Below are positions 16,101-23,057 of a stretch of 32,070 nucleotides of DNA, piece by piece (the stretch's first letter is position 1; the number at the start of each line of letters is the position of its first letter). The notes beneath the pieces were generated by a model. That model worked only from the letters and a program-made list of their open reading frames with translations, was not told the origin of the DNA and did not search any database. Both the position numbers and the translations under genes were made by a program. Source of the stretch: Fibrobacter sp. (GTDB lineage Bacteria > Fibrobacterota > Fibrobacteria > Fibrobacterales > Fibrobacteraceae); the NCBI GenBank assembly GCA_024398815.1, contig JAKSIL010000031.1, forward strand, positions 1 to 32,070. The letters run 5' to 3'.

Positions 16101-17189
16101 AATTTCTTCCACCGGCAGCCCCTGGATACGGGACTGGGCGTTGTATCGCGAGATGCGAGCCATGCCCGTATCCACCACATAAGCGATTCCAGGAATCGTA
16201 AGCGAAGTTTCGGCGACGTTCGTGGCGAGCACCACCCGGGTCCTCGACCCGGGGCGAAAAACCCGGCGCTGTTCATCAGGACTCATGCGGCCATACAAAG
16301 GCAAAACGTCAAAGTTAGCCTCGTCTAACTCTTTATGGAGCAGCCCCGCCAAATCCAAAATATCGCGTTCCGTGGGCAAAAAGCAAAGCAAATGGTCCTT
16401 GTGACGCGTTTCCAAGTCGATGATGGCGTCGCACGCTTCTTCCAAAAGCCCAGAATCGCCCTTACCGCTGATATCACGATTGTCGCGCGAATCGTCAAAA
16501 TCGTCCGGATACGAAATATCCTTCAAGCCACCCGAGAATCCACCACGCGAACCCCCGCGAGTTTCACCTCTAAAATAGTATTCCACATCCACAGGGTACG
16601 TGCGGCCCTCGGCCTCCATCACGCAACTGTTGTCGTAGAATTCCTCGAAGAGTTTCGCATCGAGCGTCGCCGAAGCCACAATCAACTTGAACTGCGGACG
16701 CGCCGCCAGGACTCCCTTGAAAATGCCAAGCAGAATGTCTATGTTCAGCGAACGCTCGTGCGCTTCGTCAATTACGATGGCGTCGTACTGTTTGAAAAGC
16801 CTATCCTTGCGAAACTCCTGCAGAAGGATGCCGTCCGTCATCACCTTGATAGGTGCCGCGGCATCGCCCTGTTCCCAAAAGCGAATCTTGGTACTGACAA
16901 GCGTTTCGTCCTTCAATTCTTCGCGAAGGCGGTCGGCAATGGAAATCGCGGCAAGGCGCCTCGGCTCCGTCACGCCGATTTTGAAGCCGGCATTTTCCTT
17001 TTCGGCATTTGCAGGGCGAGCCCCCACATAATATTCCAGCAGGAACTTCGGCAACTGCGTCGACTTGCCCGAGCCCGTATCGGCCTTGACAATCACCACC
17101 TGGTGCTTTTTGAGTAAATCGAAAAACTCTTCCCTGTGTTCAACAACAGGAAGTTCCGGGTACTCTATTTTCAGCGCAGCCAAGTCCAT
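13161..17189 (-). CDS. hrpA: HrpA-type DEAH-box ATP-dependent RNA helicase
   Basis: 1342 residues, close to the usual HrpA length of about 1300. Motif I is ADTGSGKST (36-44), motif II DEAH (141-144), motif III SAT (173-175) and motif VI QRAGRAGR. These are followed by the HA2/OB-fold region and the long C-terminal DUF3418 domain that marks HrpA. It unwinds RNA, and HrpA proteins are linked to rescue of collided ribosomes. Between the two RecA domains (about residues 207-248) it has an unusual Gly/Arg-rich then acidic insert (RGETRGGSRGGFSGG). It is the third gene of a unit with the HAD phosphatase and the zinc-ribbon protein. The SD is weak. Confidence 0.92.
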   Translation of the reverse strand: MDLAALKIEYPELPVVEHREEFFDLLKKHQVVIVKADTGSGKSTQLPKFLLEYYVGARPANAEKENAGFKIGVTEPRRLAAISIADRLREELKDETLVSTKIRFWEQGDAAAPIKVMTDGILLQEFRKDRLFKQYDAIVIDEAHERSLNIDILLGIFKGVLAARPQFKLIVASATLDAKLFEEFYDNSCVMEAEGRTYPVDVEYYFRGETRGGSRGGFSGGLKDISYPDDFDDSRDNRDISGKGDSGLLEEACDAIIDLETRHKDHLLCFLPTERDILDLAGLLHKELDEANFDVLPLYGRMSPDEQRRVFRPGSRTRVVLATNVAETSLTIPGIAYVVDTGMARISRYNAQSRIQGLPVEEISKASARQRAGRAGRVKPGVCIRLYSPEDFEKRDDFTEPEIRRSNLANVVLQLRSLGLAMETFPFLQAPPHSAFRGAYKTLFELGALTSADSNAQVTKLGREMTRLPMDVSLSAVLLRARDAGVLQPALIVCSALSIQDPRVVPADEPERTRIRQLHRKFCGHKSDFLVYVSIWNAFNDEWDGKTWNRLRKFCDKNSMHFLRLREWVDLYEQFSRILDVKFENRTCPFDSFHRDNLHIALLSGFLGGVALRDLENGCYRLVSGRETHVFPGSDLYGKSVEWMFSAEVRETSRTFLTKGAEIRPEWILQVAEPFCTRRWFAPTWNKERGFVEAVEEVSFRGLVISRGHRVDYARVNPEDCAQIFWREAVVLGQMARPFSFMEHNDRVVEELHALEARKRQFGLAPSDDALVEYYTRIAHNVNSVKSLRDYLKEHTDQFLKFDAKYWIDMLSDGTGFSLTAGDGSLHAMRDAFDASRDARHAKLAGRDAKAAAPNPKLGGSIEQFRIANRIVTGEMVFDAMRDCDGINMDLPYELLTEVSPAKFALSIHQWREWMVESVVRELPKSAKKALESKRASIDDDFYAALEKNPHKAPLLSLYEVLSQMNALKNGDGTMCEIPTVNPDKENHLRLHIKVCKPGFAEKFPLELSPEWGSYRMFLAVRPAVVTFGIDFPLEDMRFGWRLGESALMASEESEFWQSFRKRVEGGAATSKAEAPSSDATLVADRLNLLETGGVFADGFETVLKIWVSRSLTADNLDANRCVRFSGLEFSRGKKIRDFRNLAATTRSEDEEIRLALVRATYEAGLLGDEAFVACWKMLKEFSVAMRDSASGTKLDSRGQRLYTLYQKNTTLFERLCEICDVLASDKFRDIRSPIVENLPQLPPPGADLQLSVNPRALRDSFRPFLKARYLKDHELKQARELLSQVDRIGADNPDFADLFLQGKALLEDFEILKYKRKGGDVEEVVEAESLAKLMGRFGKLR

Positions 17190-17201
17190 TTCGGGAACGT
17201 T

Positions 17202-17342
17202 CTATTCCTTGATATGGCCACACTTGTCGCAAGTGAGTTTGTAACTGTTGTCCGGATCCACGACCATCACACCATCACATTCCGGCACTTCGCAAGGGAG
17301 TTCCCCAGGCAAAACTTCACGATACGTTTCCTTATTTTCCAT
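17202..17342 (-). CDS. 46-residue zinc-ribbon protein
   Basis: A very small gene. ATG 17342 lies one base after the TGA of the HAD gene, and the stop is 12 bp before hrpA. The protein begins MENKETYREVLPGELPCEVP and has Cys at 17, 22, 38 and 41, the last two in CDKCGHIKE, a typical half zinc knuckle. Four Cys in two pairs and no other domain suggest a single zinc ribbon. The tight spacing on both sides argues for real, coupled translation. The function is unknown. A role together with HrpA, for example RNA or ribosome binding, is only a guess from position. Confidence 0.75.
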   Translation of the reverse strand: MENKETYREVLPGELPCEVPECDGVMVVDPDNSYKLTCDKCGHIKE

Positions 17343-17343
17343 A

Positions 17344-18201
17344 TCAATCCTTCATCACAAATTTTTCTATGACTTCTGCAATTCCCGCATGGTTGTTGTC
17401 GTTCACGGTTACATAATCGGCGCATTTTTTCACGACATCGCTAGCATTCACCATAGCGACACCTACTCCGGCAGCCTTGATCATGGGGCAATCATTTTCT
17501 TCATCGCCCACAGCGACAGTCTCCGAAACAGGAACATTATAGAAATCGGCCATAAAGCGAACGGCATCGCCCTTGTTCGACTGCAAATGTGAAAATTCGA
17601 GCATTTCGGGCTTGCTGAACACGTCAAACAATTTGCCTTCCGTCGTCTTCCGCATATCGGTGCGGAATTCCTCAAGACTTGAATGTTCAAACGGCGTAAT
17701 GATATTCACCTTGATGGGCGGTTTCACGACAACATTTATAGGTACCGACGGTGAATCAAAAGGCGGGGACTTGAAATATTCACGGATATCATTTACAACA
17801 ACATAATCCATCTGCATAAGACTGCAGTAGCGCTTGAGTTGCTCCGTTTCGTGTTCGCTCACCACCAAATCACCCGCATACGTATGCGCATGCATGCCTC
17901 TGCGATGGGCTTCATCCATGATGAACTTCACATCGTCCACCGAAATCCGGCGTGTCAATATGGGTTCGCCTTTTCCGCAATCGTAGATAAGCCCGCCGTT
18001 GAAGCTCACCAGAAAATATCCGGGCTTCAAAAAACCGTACTTTTCAGCCAACTTTTTCACACTGGTCAACGGACGGCCCGTCGTCATCACGAACTTATGC
18101 CCGGCAACGATCATCTTTTGAATGGCGACCATGTCCGCATCCACGATGCGCTTGTCATCGGTCAAAAGAGTCCCGTCAAGATCTGTGAAAAGAATTTTCA
18201 T
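17344..18201 (-). CDS. Cof-type HAD-superfamily phosphatase
   Basis: 285 residues from ATG 18201 (a GTG directly before it is also in frame). HAD motif I is FTDLDGTLL with Asp7 as nucleophile and Asp9 as acid. Motif II is TTGRP, motif III the Lys in SNKGDAVRF and motif IV GDEENDCPM. The large C2-type cap between motifs II and III is typical of the Cof/YbjI group, which dephosphorylates sugar phosphates, flavin precursors or other small phosphates. The substrate cannot be predicted. TATATTTAACGGTG immediately precedes the ATG with no SD. It is the first gene of the unit with the zinc-ribbon protein and hrpA. Confidence 0.88.
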   Translation of the reverse strand: MKILFTDLDGTLLTDDKRIVDADMVAIQKMIVAGHKFVMTTGRPLTSVKKLAEKYGFLKPGYFLVSFNGGLIYDCGKGEPILTRRISVDDVKFIMDEAHRRGMHAHTYAGDLVVSEHETEQLKRYCSLMQMDYVVVNDIREYFKSPPFDSPSVPINVVVKPPIKVNIITPFEHSSLEEFRTDMRKTTEGKLFDVFSKPEMLEFSHLQSNKGDAVRFMADFYNVPVSETVAVGDEENDCPMIKAAGVGVAMVNASDVVKKCADYVTVNDNNHAGIAEVIEKFVMKD

Positions 18202-18216
18202 CACCGTTAAATATAG
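18202..18216 (-). promoter_or_regulatory. Putative -10-like box TATATTT before the HAD-hrpA unit
   Basis: On the minus strand TTTTCTATATTTAACGGTG abuts ATG 18201. The box starts 14 nt upstream. Confidence 0.45.
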
Positions 18217-18287
18217 AAAATATCGTCTTTAGGGCCATTCACCCTCATAATTTTCTAGATTAACCCTAAAAGATTTACAGGTACATT

Positions 18288-19247
18288 ATGATTATCGACG
18301 AATTACTGAACGACGTAGAAACCGTAGCCATCTTCGGCCACGTCCGCCCCGATGGCGACTGTGCCGGTTCAACCCTTGCCGTTTACAACTACATCCAGGA
18401 CAACTATCCAAAAATCAAAGCAGACATCTTCCTGGAACCATTCCCCAAGTGCTACGAAGTCCTGCGCGGAGCAAGTTTCGCACAAAAAACATTCGGCCCG
18501 GAATCCAATAACGGCAAACCCTACGACCTAGCCTTCCTTTTGGATACTCCAACCTTCGATCGCGTGGGCGCCAACGGCGAAGCCTGCATCAAGGCCGCCA
18601 AAAAGACTTGCAACATCGACCACCACATCAGCAATCCCTTGAACCTGTGCAATACGAACGTCGTAGAGCCAAACGCCAGTTCCGCAAGCGAAGTCCTGTT
18701 CTTTTTGCTCGACGCAAACCGCATCAGCAAAGAAACGGCCAACTGCCTTTACCTGGGAATCGTTCACGACACAGGCGCCTTCAAGTTCAGTTGCACCAGC
18801 AAACGCACAATGAACGTCGTTGGAGAGCTCATCGAAAAAGGCGTCGACTTCTCCAAGATTATCAACGAGACCTACTACACGCGCACCTACAGGCAAACCG
18901 TAGTCACAGGGTTCATCATGCAGAACTGCAAAATGGCCTTGAACGACAAAGTCGTGTACTCCTACATCACGCAAGAAGACATCGACAAGTTCCAGGTTCC
19001 GCCGGTAGAACTTCACAACGTCATCGACACCATCCGCGAAGTAGGCGGTACCGAAGTAGCCCTTTTCCTGTACCCCGTCAACGGCAAGTACAAGATAAGC
19101 CTCCGCAGCAACTACGTCGTAGACGTGAATAAAGTGGCAAACGAATTCGGCGGCGGCGGACACATGCGCGCAGCCGGCGGCGACACCGACGACGTCCCGG
19201 AAATAGCCATTCCGAAGATTCTCGAAGTCATCGCGAAACAGCTGTAA
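18288..19247 (+). CDS. DHH-family phosphoesterase (NrnA-type oligoribonuclease/pAp phosphatase)
   Basis: A 319-residue protein with the DHH and DHHA1 domains of NrnA. Metal-binding motifs: GHVRPDGDCAGS (residues 17-28), LLDTP, the namesake NIDHHIS, and VHDTGAFKFS. The C-terminal DHHA1 substrate loop is GGGGHMRAAGG. NrnA-type enzymes degrade short RNA oligonucleotides and pAp in the cytoplasm. Single-domain GdpP-like or RecJ-like roles are less likely at this length. A TTTTCTAGATTA box lies 32 nt before the ATG. It converges on the LysE gene with 19 bp between them. Confidence 0.9.
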   Translation: MIIDELLNDVETVAIFGHVRPDGDCAGSTLAVYNYIQDNYPKIKADIFLEPFPKCYEVLRGASFAQKTFGPESNNGKPYDLAFLLDTPTFDRVGANGEACIKAAKKTCNIDHHISNPLNLCNTNVVEPNASSASEVLFFLLDANRISKETANCLYLGIVHDTGAFKFSCTSKRTMNVVGELIEKGVDFSKIINETYYTRTYRQTVVTGFIMQNCKMALNDKVVYSYITQEDIDKFQVPPVELHNVIDTIREVGGTEVALFLYPVNGKYKISLRSNYVVDVNKVANEFGGGGHMRAAGGDTDDVPEIAIPKILEVIAKQL

Positions 19248-19266
19248 TCAGCCGTCAAAATCTTTA

Positions 19267-19917
19267 TTAGAAGGCGAACAGCGCAACCGCCAAAAAGACG
19301 AATACCGCACCGCTGAACCAGTTCAAGTTGCGGTTCGCCTTGGGCGAATTGAGCAGGTATTTTTTAACGGCGCCCGCCAAAAGGGCAACGCTCCCGAAAA
19401 CGATAAACGTAGCGAGAATGAACTCGCCACCGAGAATCGCCGTCTGGATGGACGGATGCAAGTCGCGTTCCAAATTCACCGCAGGCGGAATGAACGAAAG
19501 TACGAAAAGTACCGCCTTCGGGTTCGTCAAGTTCATCACAATTCCGCGAGCATACAGGCGGTAACCGGGAAGCGCAACTTCACCTGCAGATCCGTTTTCG
19601 CCGGTCGAAGCATCTTCCCCATTCTTTGATTCCAAGTCCACATGCCCGGCACGCACCTGAAAACTCTTGTAGGCAAGGAACAGCAAGTACGCAGCCCCGC
19701 AGCACTGCATCACGAAAAACGCAGTCGGACTCGCCGCAATCAGCGCCGAAACGCCAGCCACAAGCAAGCAAGTCTGCACGACGATGCCCGTGCAAAGTCC
19801 GCAAATCACGCAAAAGCCGGCGCGGGCCCCATGCGCAGCACTCTGCGCCAGCACAAACAAGTTGTCCGGGCCAGGGGCAATCGCCACCACCAAGGCTGCC
19901 ACAAAGAATTCAAGCAT
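19267..19917 (-). CDS. LysE/RhtB-family amino-acid exporter
   Basis: A 216-residue integral membrane protein with about six hydrophobic segments. The first one carries the family signature AIAPGPDNLFVLAQSAAHGARAG. The conserved MNLTNPKAVLFVLSFIPP of LysE/RhtB proteins is also present. It should export an amino acid or homoserine-lactone-like solute. A hydrophilic loop of about 25 residues (VDLESKNGEDASTGENGSAG) in the middle is acidic and Gly/Ser-rich and longer than usual. It starts 8 bp after the zinc-ribbon gene and is probably co-transcribed with it. Confidence 0.88.
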   Translation of the reverse strand: MLEFFVAALVVAIAPGPDNLFVLAQSAAHGARAGFCVICGLCTGIVVQTCLLVAGVSALIAASPTAFFVMQCCGAAYLLFLAYKSFQVRAGHVDLESKNGEDASTGENGSAGEVALPGYRLYARGIVMNLTNPKAVLFVLSFIPPAVNLERDLHPSIQTAILGGEFILATFIVFGSVALLAGAVKKYLLNSPKANRNLNWFSGAVFVFLAVALFAF

Positions 19918-19925
19918 AATCCGAC

Positions 19926-20309
19926 TTAAAGTTTTTCCAAGAAGCTTTCAGCATCCAATTCGGCCAGGTCTTTTTGCAACTGGTCGATAGCCTCGTCCGA
20001 AATCGCAGAAGTCTCCGCCTGCTCGCGTTCCGCCGCACGGGCATTCGAAGCGTCCACCATCTTTTTCAAGGATTCCGCCACTGCGTTCACGGAGCTGTCC
20101 TGGTTCATCACCACATTCAAGACCTTCGACAAGCGTTCGCGCAAGTGGGCAAACTCCTGGCGATCCAGCTCGGAAACTTCGCCGTGGAAAAACATCAACG
20201 GCGTCTGGCACTTGGCGCAAGGAAACACCATCATGCTCGAAGGCGATCCTTCCAGCTGCACGTTGAACGAAGCTCCGCAATGGGGGCAGTCAATATGAAT
20301 TTCACTCAT
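19926..20309 (-). CDS. Zinc-ribbon (MJ0042-like) protein with helical C-terminus
   Basis: 127 residues. Cys at 8, 11, 31 and 34 (CPHCGASFNV ... FPCAKCQTPL) form a zinc ribbon like the MJ0042 or FmdB type. The remaining 85 residues are charged and predicted helical (LRERLSKVLNVV ... QLQKDLAELDAESFLEKL). No enzyme domain is seen. It may be a regulatory or scaffold protein. A TACATTG box 13 nt before the ATG serves as probable promoter for this gene and the LysE exporter. No SD is visible. Confidence 0.75.
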   Translation of the reverse strand: MSEIHIDCPHCGASFNVQLEGSPSSMMVFPCAKCQTPLMFFHGEVSELDRQEFAHLRERLSKVLNVVMNQDSSVNAVAESLKKMVDASNARAAEREQAETSAISDEAIDQLQKDLAELDAESFLEKL

Positions 20310-20326
20310 GCCCTACAATGTAGAAA
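20310..20326 (-). promoter_or_regulatory. Putative -10-like box TACATTG before the zinc-ribbon/LysE pair
   Basis: On the minus strand AAATTTCTACATTGTAGGGC runs into ATG 20309, with the box 13 nt before the start codon. Confidence 0.45.
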
Positions 20327-20459
20327 TTTCAGCTTTTCCCGGTGCCAAACGGACTATATTATTTTATTTTTTTAGTGCTATCTTCAAGTTTTACGAGCCC
20401 CTTTGTTTTTTGAACCTTTTTTTGTTTAACCCACTTTTCTGTTTTTAATTTTTTAAACT

Positions 20460-21608
20460 ATGCTTTGCCATTGGCTTTATCACGTAACCAGCATTGAACT
20501 TTTCGACGGCCGTCTTTTTCGTGCAGGCGTTGCCGCCATGCTTTCCATCATTTTCGTCCTTTTCTTCATGCCCAAGTACATCCGCCTTTTGCAAGGGCTC
20601 GACGCTACAAGCGATTTCGACAAAGACGGAAAAACCAAATCGCCCCCCATCATGGGCGGCCTGTTGTTGGTCGTCGTAGTCGAAGTCGTTTCGCTCCTCG
20701 TATGCCAAATGAACGGCTATACCATATCCACTTTGGTCATATTGGCCCTGTTCAGCGCAGTCGGAGCCATTGACGACATCGCTAAAGTCAAGGCAAAACG
20801 CATGGTCAAGCTCGGCAAACTCAAGGCCGCCGACTACATGGACAAGGCCGATGGAATTTCCAGCAGTTTGCGCCTGTTCCTGTACTTTTTGTTCAGCCTC
20901 GTAGTGGCAATCTTCTGCTACAAATTCATCCCCGAACTCAAAGGCGACCTGACCATCCCGTTCTGCCCCATCGATGTTTTCCAGATTCATTTGCCCAACT
21001 GGATTTTCGTTGCCTTCATGACATTTGTGATTGCCGCATCCGCCAACGGAACGAATTTTACCGACGGTCTCGACAGTCTCGTCTCGGTGCCTATCCTTAC
21101 CAGCATGATTTTTGTGGGCCTAGTGGCTTACGTGAGCGGAAACTTCATCTTCAGCCAGTACCTGAGCGTTCCGTACCTCCCCGGCTGCGATGAACTTTTC
21201 CCCTTGGCTATGTCCATTGCAGGCGCATTGCTCGCCTATCTGTGGTTCAACAGCCCTCCCGCAGAAATCTACATGGGCGACGCGGGCTCCGTCGGATTCG
21301 GTGCAGCCATCGGCATCATGTTCATTCTGGTCCAAGCCGGCTTGTTCCTTCCCATTGTCTGCATCATCATCATTGCCGAAGCCTGCTCCGTGCTGCTCCA
21401 GATTCTCTGGTTCAAGTTCACCAAAAGAACGACTGGAACTGGGCGTCGCATTTTCCTTTGCGCACCTCTCCACCACCACTATCAAAAGAAGTGGGACGGA
21501 AGATTCCCCAGCAAGCCCTTGATGAACTCGAAAATCGTGTGGCGTATGCACCTGGTGAGCATTTTCGCCTTGATTTTCAGCATGGTCGTGTTCTTTGGAA
21601 TCAGGTAA
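20460..21608 (+). CDS. mraY: Phospho-N-acetylmuramoyl-pentapeptide-transferase
   Basis: A 382-residue polytopic membrane enzyme with about ten hydrophobic segments. MraY landmarks: KSPPIMGG near residue 60, DDIAKV, NFTDGLDSL in the catalytic pocket, YMGDAGSVGFG and APLHHHYQKKW, the MraY version of the HHH motif that separates it from WecA. It transfers phospho-MurNAc-pentapeptide to undecaprenyl phosphate, making lipid I. It lies outside any mur cluster. The next gene makes UDP-sugars and the one after acylates lipid. The leader upstream is about 100 nt, very T-rich and without SD. Confidence 0.92.
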   Translation: MLCHWLYHVTSIELFDGRLFRAGVAAMLSIIFVLFFMPKYIRLLQGLDATSDFDKDGKTKSPPIMGGLLLVVVVEVVSLLVCQMNGYTISTLVILALFSAVGAIDDIAKVKAKRMVKLGKLKAADYMDKADGISSSLRLFLYFLFSLVVAIFCYKFIPELKGDLTIPFCPIDVFQIHLPNWIFVAFMTFVIAASANGTNFTDGLDSLVSVPILTSMIFVGLVAYVSGNFIFSQYLSVPYLPGCDELFPLAMSIAGALLAYLWFNSPPAEIYMGDAGSVGFGAAIGIMFILVQAGLFLPIVCIIIIAEACSVLLQILWFKFTKRTTGTGRRIFLCAPLHHHYQKKWDGRFPSKPLMNSKIVWRMHLVSIFALIFSMVVFFGIR

Positions 21609-21620
21609 GCGCTTCGCGCA

Positions 21621-21654
21621 GGTACGAGAACAAGGTACGAGGTACGAGGTCGTT
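21621..21654. repeat. Heptanucleotide array (GGTACGA)
   Basis: GGTACGA, a 6-base unit, GGTACGA, GGTACGA, GGTCGTT in the gap between mraY and the UAP gene. It is the same family as the coding arrays at 6326 and 9844. Confidence 0.7.
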
Positions 21655-21686
21655 CGGCTTCGCCTCACTTTGAGGTATAAGTCTTT

Positions 21687-23027
21687 ATGAGTGAATTGAT
21701 TGAAAAATTGGTTACAGCTAATCAGGAAGAACTTGCTAAACATCTGGAATCTTTGAGCGGCGAAGCCCGTTCGCTCTTGGAGCGCGATATCGCCAGCCAG
21801 AACTGGGAAGAACTTAAAGCCCTGCATGCGGAAAAATCTTCGGCCAATCTTGCAGACAACATTTCATCGGACTTGAAGCCGATGCCGTTCAAGATTGCAG
21901 CGGATGATCTCCGCTACGATTTCTGGAAGGAAACCGGAGAAATTCTTCTGGGCAAAGGTCAAGTTGCAGCGTTTCTCGTCGCCGGAGGCCAAGGTTCCCG
22001 TCTCGGCTTCGACGGTCCAAAAGGCATGTTCGACATCGGTCTCCCGAGCCACAAAAGCTTATTCCAGCTCCAGGCCGAACGCCTGCAGAACCTGGCCGCG
22101 CAAGTCGGCCATTCCATCCCCTGGTGCATCATGACGAGCCCGTTGAATCACGAGGCGACTGTCAATTTCTTCAAGGAAAACAGCTACTTCGGCCTGAACC
22201 GCGAAGACATTCGATTCTTTGAACAAGGCACCATTTGCGCACTCACGCCCGATGGAAAGGCTGTCATCGACAACGACCGTTTGGCCCTTGTTCCCGACGG
22301 AAACGGAGGCTGCTTCCGCGCCCTCGCCCAAAGCGGAACTCTCGCCTGGCTCGTGGAACGCGGTGTACAATATGTATTCCTTTACAGCGTCGACAATGCC
22401 CTCTGCCGCATTTGCGACCCGGCCTTTATCGGAGCCCTCGCTGCAGACGGTCGCGCCATGAGCGCATCCAAAGTCGTTCACAAGGCCGGTCCGAACGAAA
22501 AAGTCGGCATTTTCGCCTACCAGGACAAGAAACCGGGCGTCGTAGAATACAGCGACCTCCCCGAGAACTACCGAGACATGACAAATGCCGACGGAAGCCT
22601 CACCTTTGACGGCGGAAACATCGCCATTCACTTGTTCAAAATCAGCGGACTTCGTAAACTGCAGACAAGTAAACTTCCGTGGCATACAGCCCGCAAAACC
22701 GTTTGCGGCATTGAAAAATGCTGGAAGTTTGAGCAATTTCTCTTCGACGCATTCCCGCTTCTCGGCAGCATGCTTCCGTTCGGAGTCATTCGCGATGAAG
22801 AATTCAGCCCCGTCAAGAATGCCGACGGAAACGACAGCCCCAAGAGCGCACGCACCATGATTGGAAAGCTGCACAGGGAATGGCTGCGCAAAGCCCACGT
22901 AAGCTTCGACCCCAAGAAGCTGTATGAAATTTCTCCGACAATCAGTTATGCCGGAGAAGGACTCCGCCAAAGCATTTTCGACCGCGAACTCGGCAGGAAC
23001 ATTTTGGAATTTGAAGAGGAAAACTGA
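21687..23027 (+). CDS. UAP-type UDP-N-acetylhexosamine/UDP-sugar pyrophosphorylase
   Basis: A 446-residue protein of the UDPGP family in the form typical of eukaryotic UAP1/AGX proteins. The nucleotide-binding loop LVAGGQGSRLGFDGPKG spans residues 97-113. MTSPLNHE, ALVPDGNGGCFRAL and YSVDNALCRICDPAFIGA follow, the last resembling the uridine/metal site of UAP1. It should condense UTP with GlcNAc-1-P or GalNAc-1-P (or a hexose-1-P) to give the UDP-sugar. Most bacteria use the unrelated GlmU for this step, so the placement directly after mraY is notable. No acyl/acetyltransferase domain is attached. Confidence 0.85.
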   Translation: MSELIEKLVTANQEELAKHLESLSGEARSLLERDIASQNWEELKALHAEKSSANLADNISSDLKPMPFKIAADDLRYDFWKETGEILLGKGQVAAFLVAGGQGSRLGFDGPKGMFDIGLPSHKSLFQLQAERLQNLAAQVGHSIPWCIMTSPLNHEATVNFFKENSYFGLNREDIRFFEQGTICALTPDGKAVIDNDRLALVPDGNGGCFRALAQSGTLAWLVERGVQYVFLYSVDNALCRICDPAFIGALAADGRAMSASKVVHKAGPNEKVGIFAYQDKKPGVVEYSDLPENYRDMTNADGSLTFDGGNIAIHLFKISGLRKLQTSKLPWHTARKTVCGIEKCWKFEQFLFDAFPLLGSMLPFGVIRDEEFSPVKNADGNDSPKSARTMIGKLHREWLRKAHVSFDPKKLYEISPTISYAGEGLRQSIFDRELGRNILEFEEEN

Positions 23028-23029
23028 CC

Positions 23030-23050
23030 CCTGAAAACCGACATCTGAAA
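23030..23050. repeat. Heptanucleotide array (CCTGAAA/TCTGAAA)
   Basis: CCTGAAA, ACCGACA, TCTGAAA fill the 30-bp gap between the UAP gene and the acyltransferase gene. Confidence 0.5.
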
Positions 23051-23057
23051 CGTCACC

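Noticed and set aside
16558..16575. CACCTCTAAAA in hrpA, matching 11 bases of the MITE-like ends
   Set aside because: It is a single short match in coding sequence without a partner inverted repeat, so it is most simply chance.
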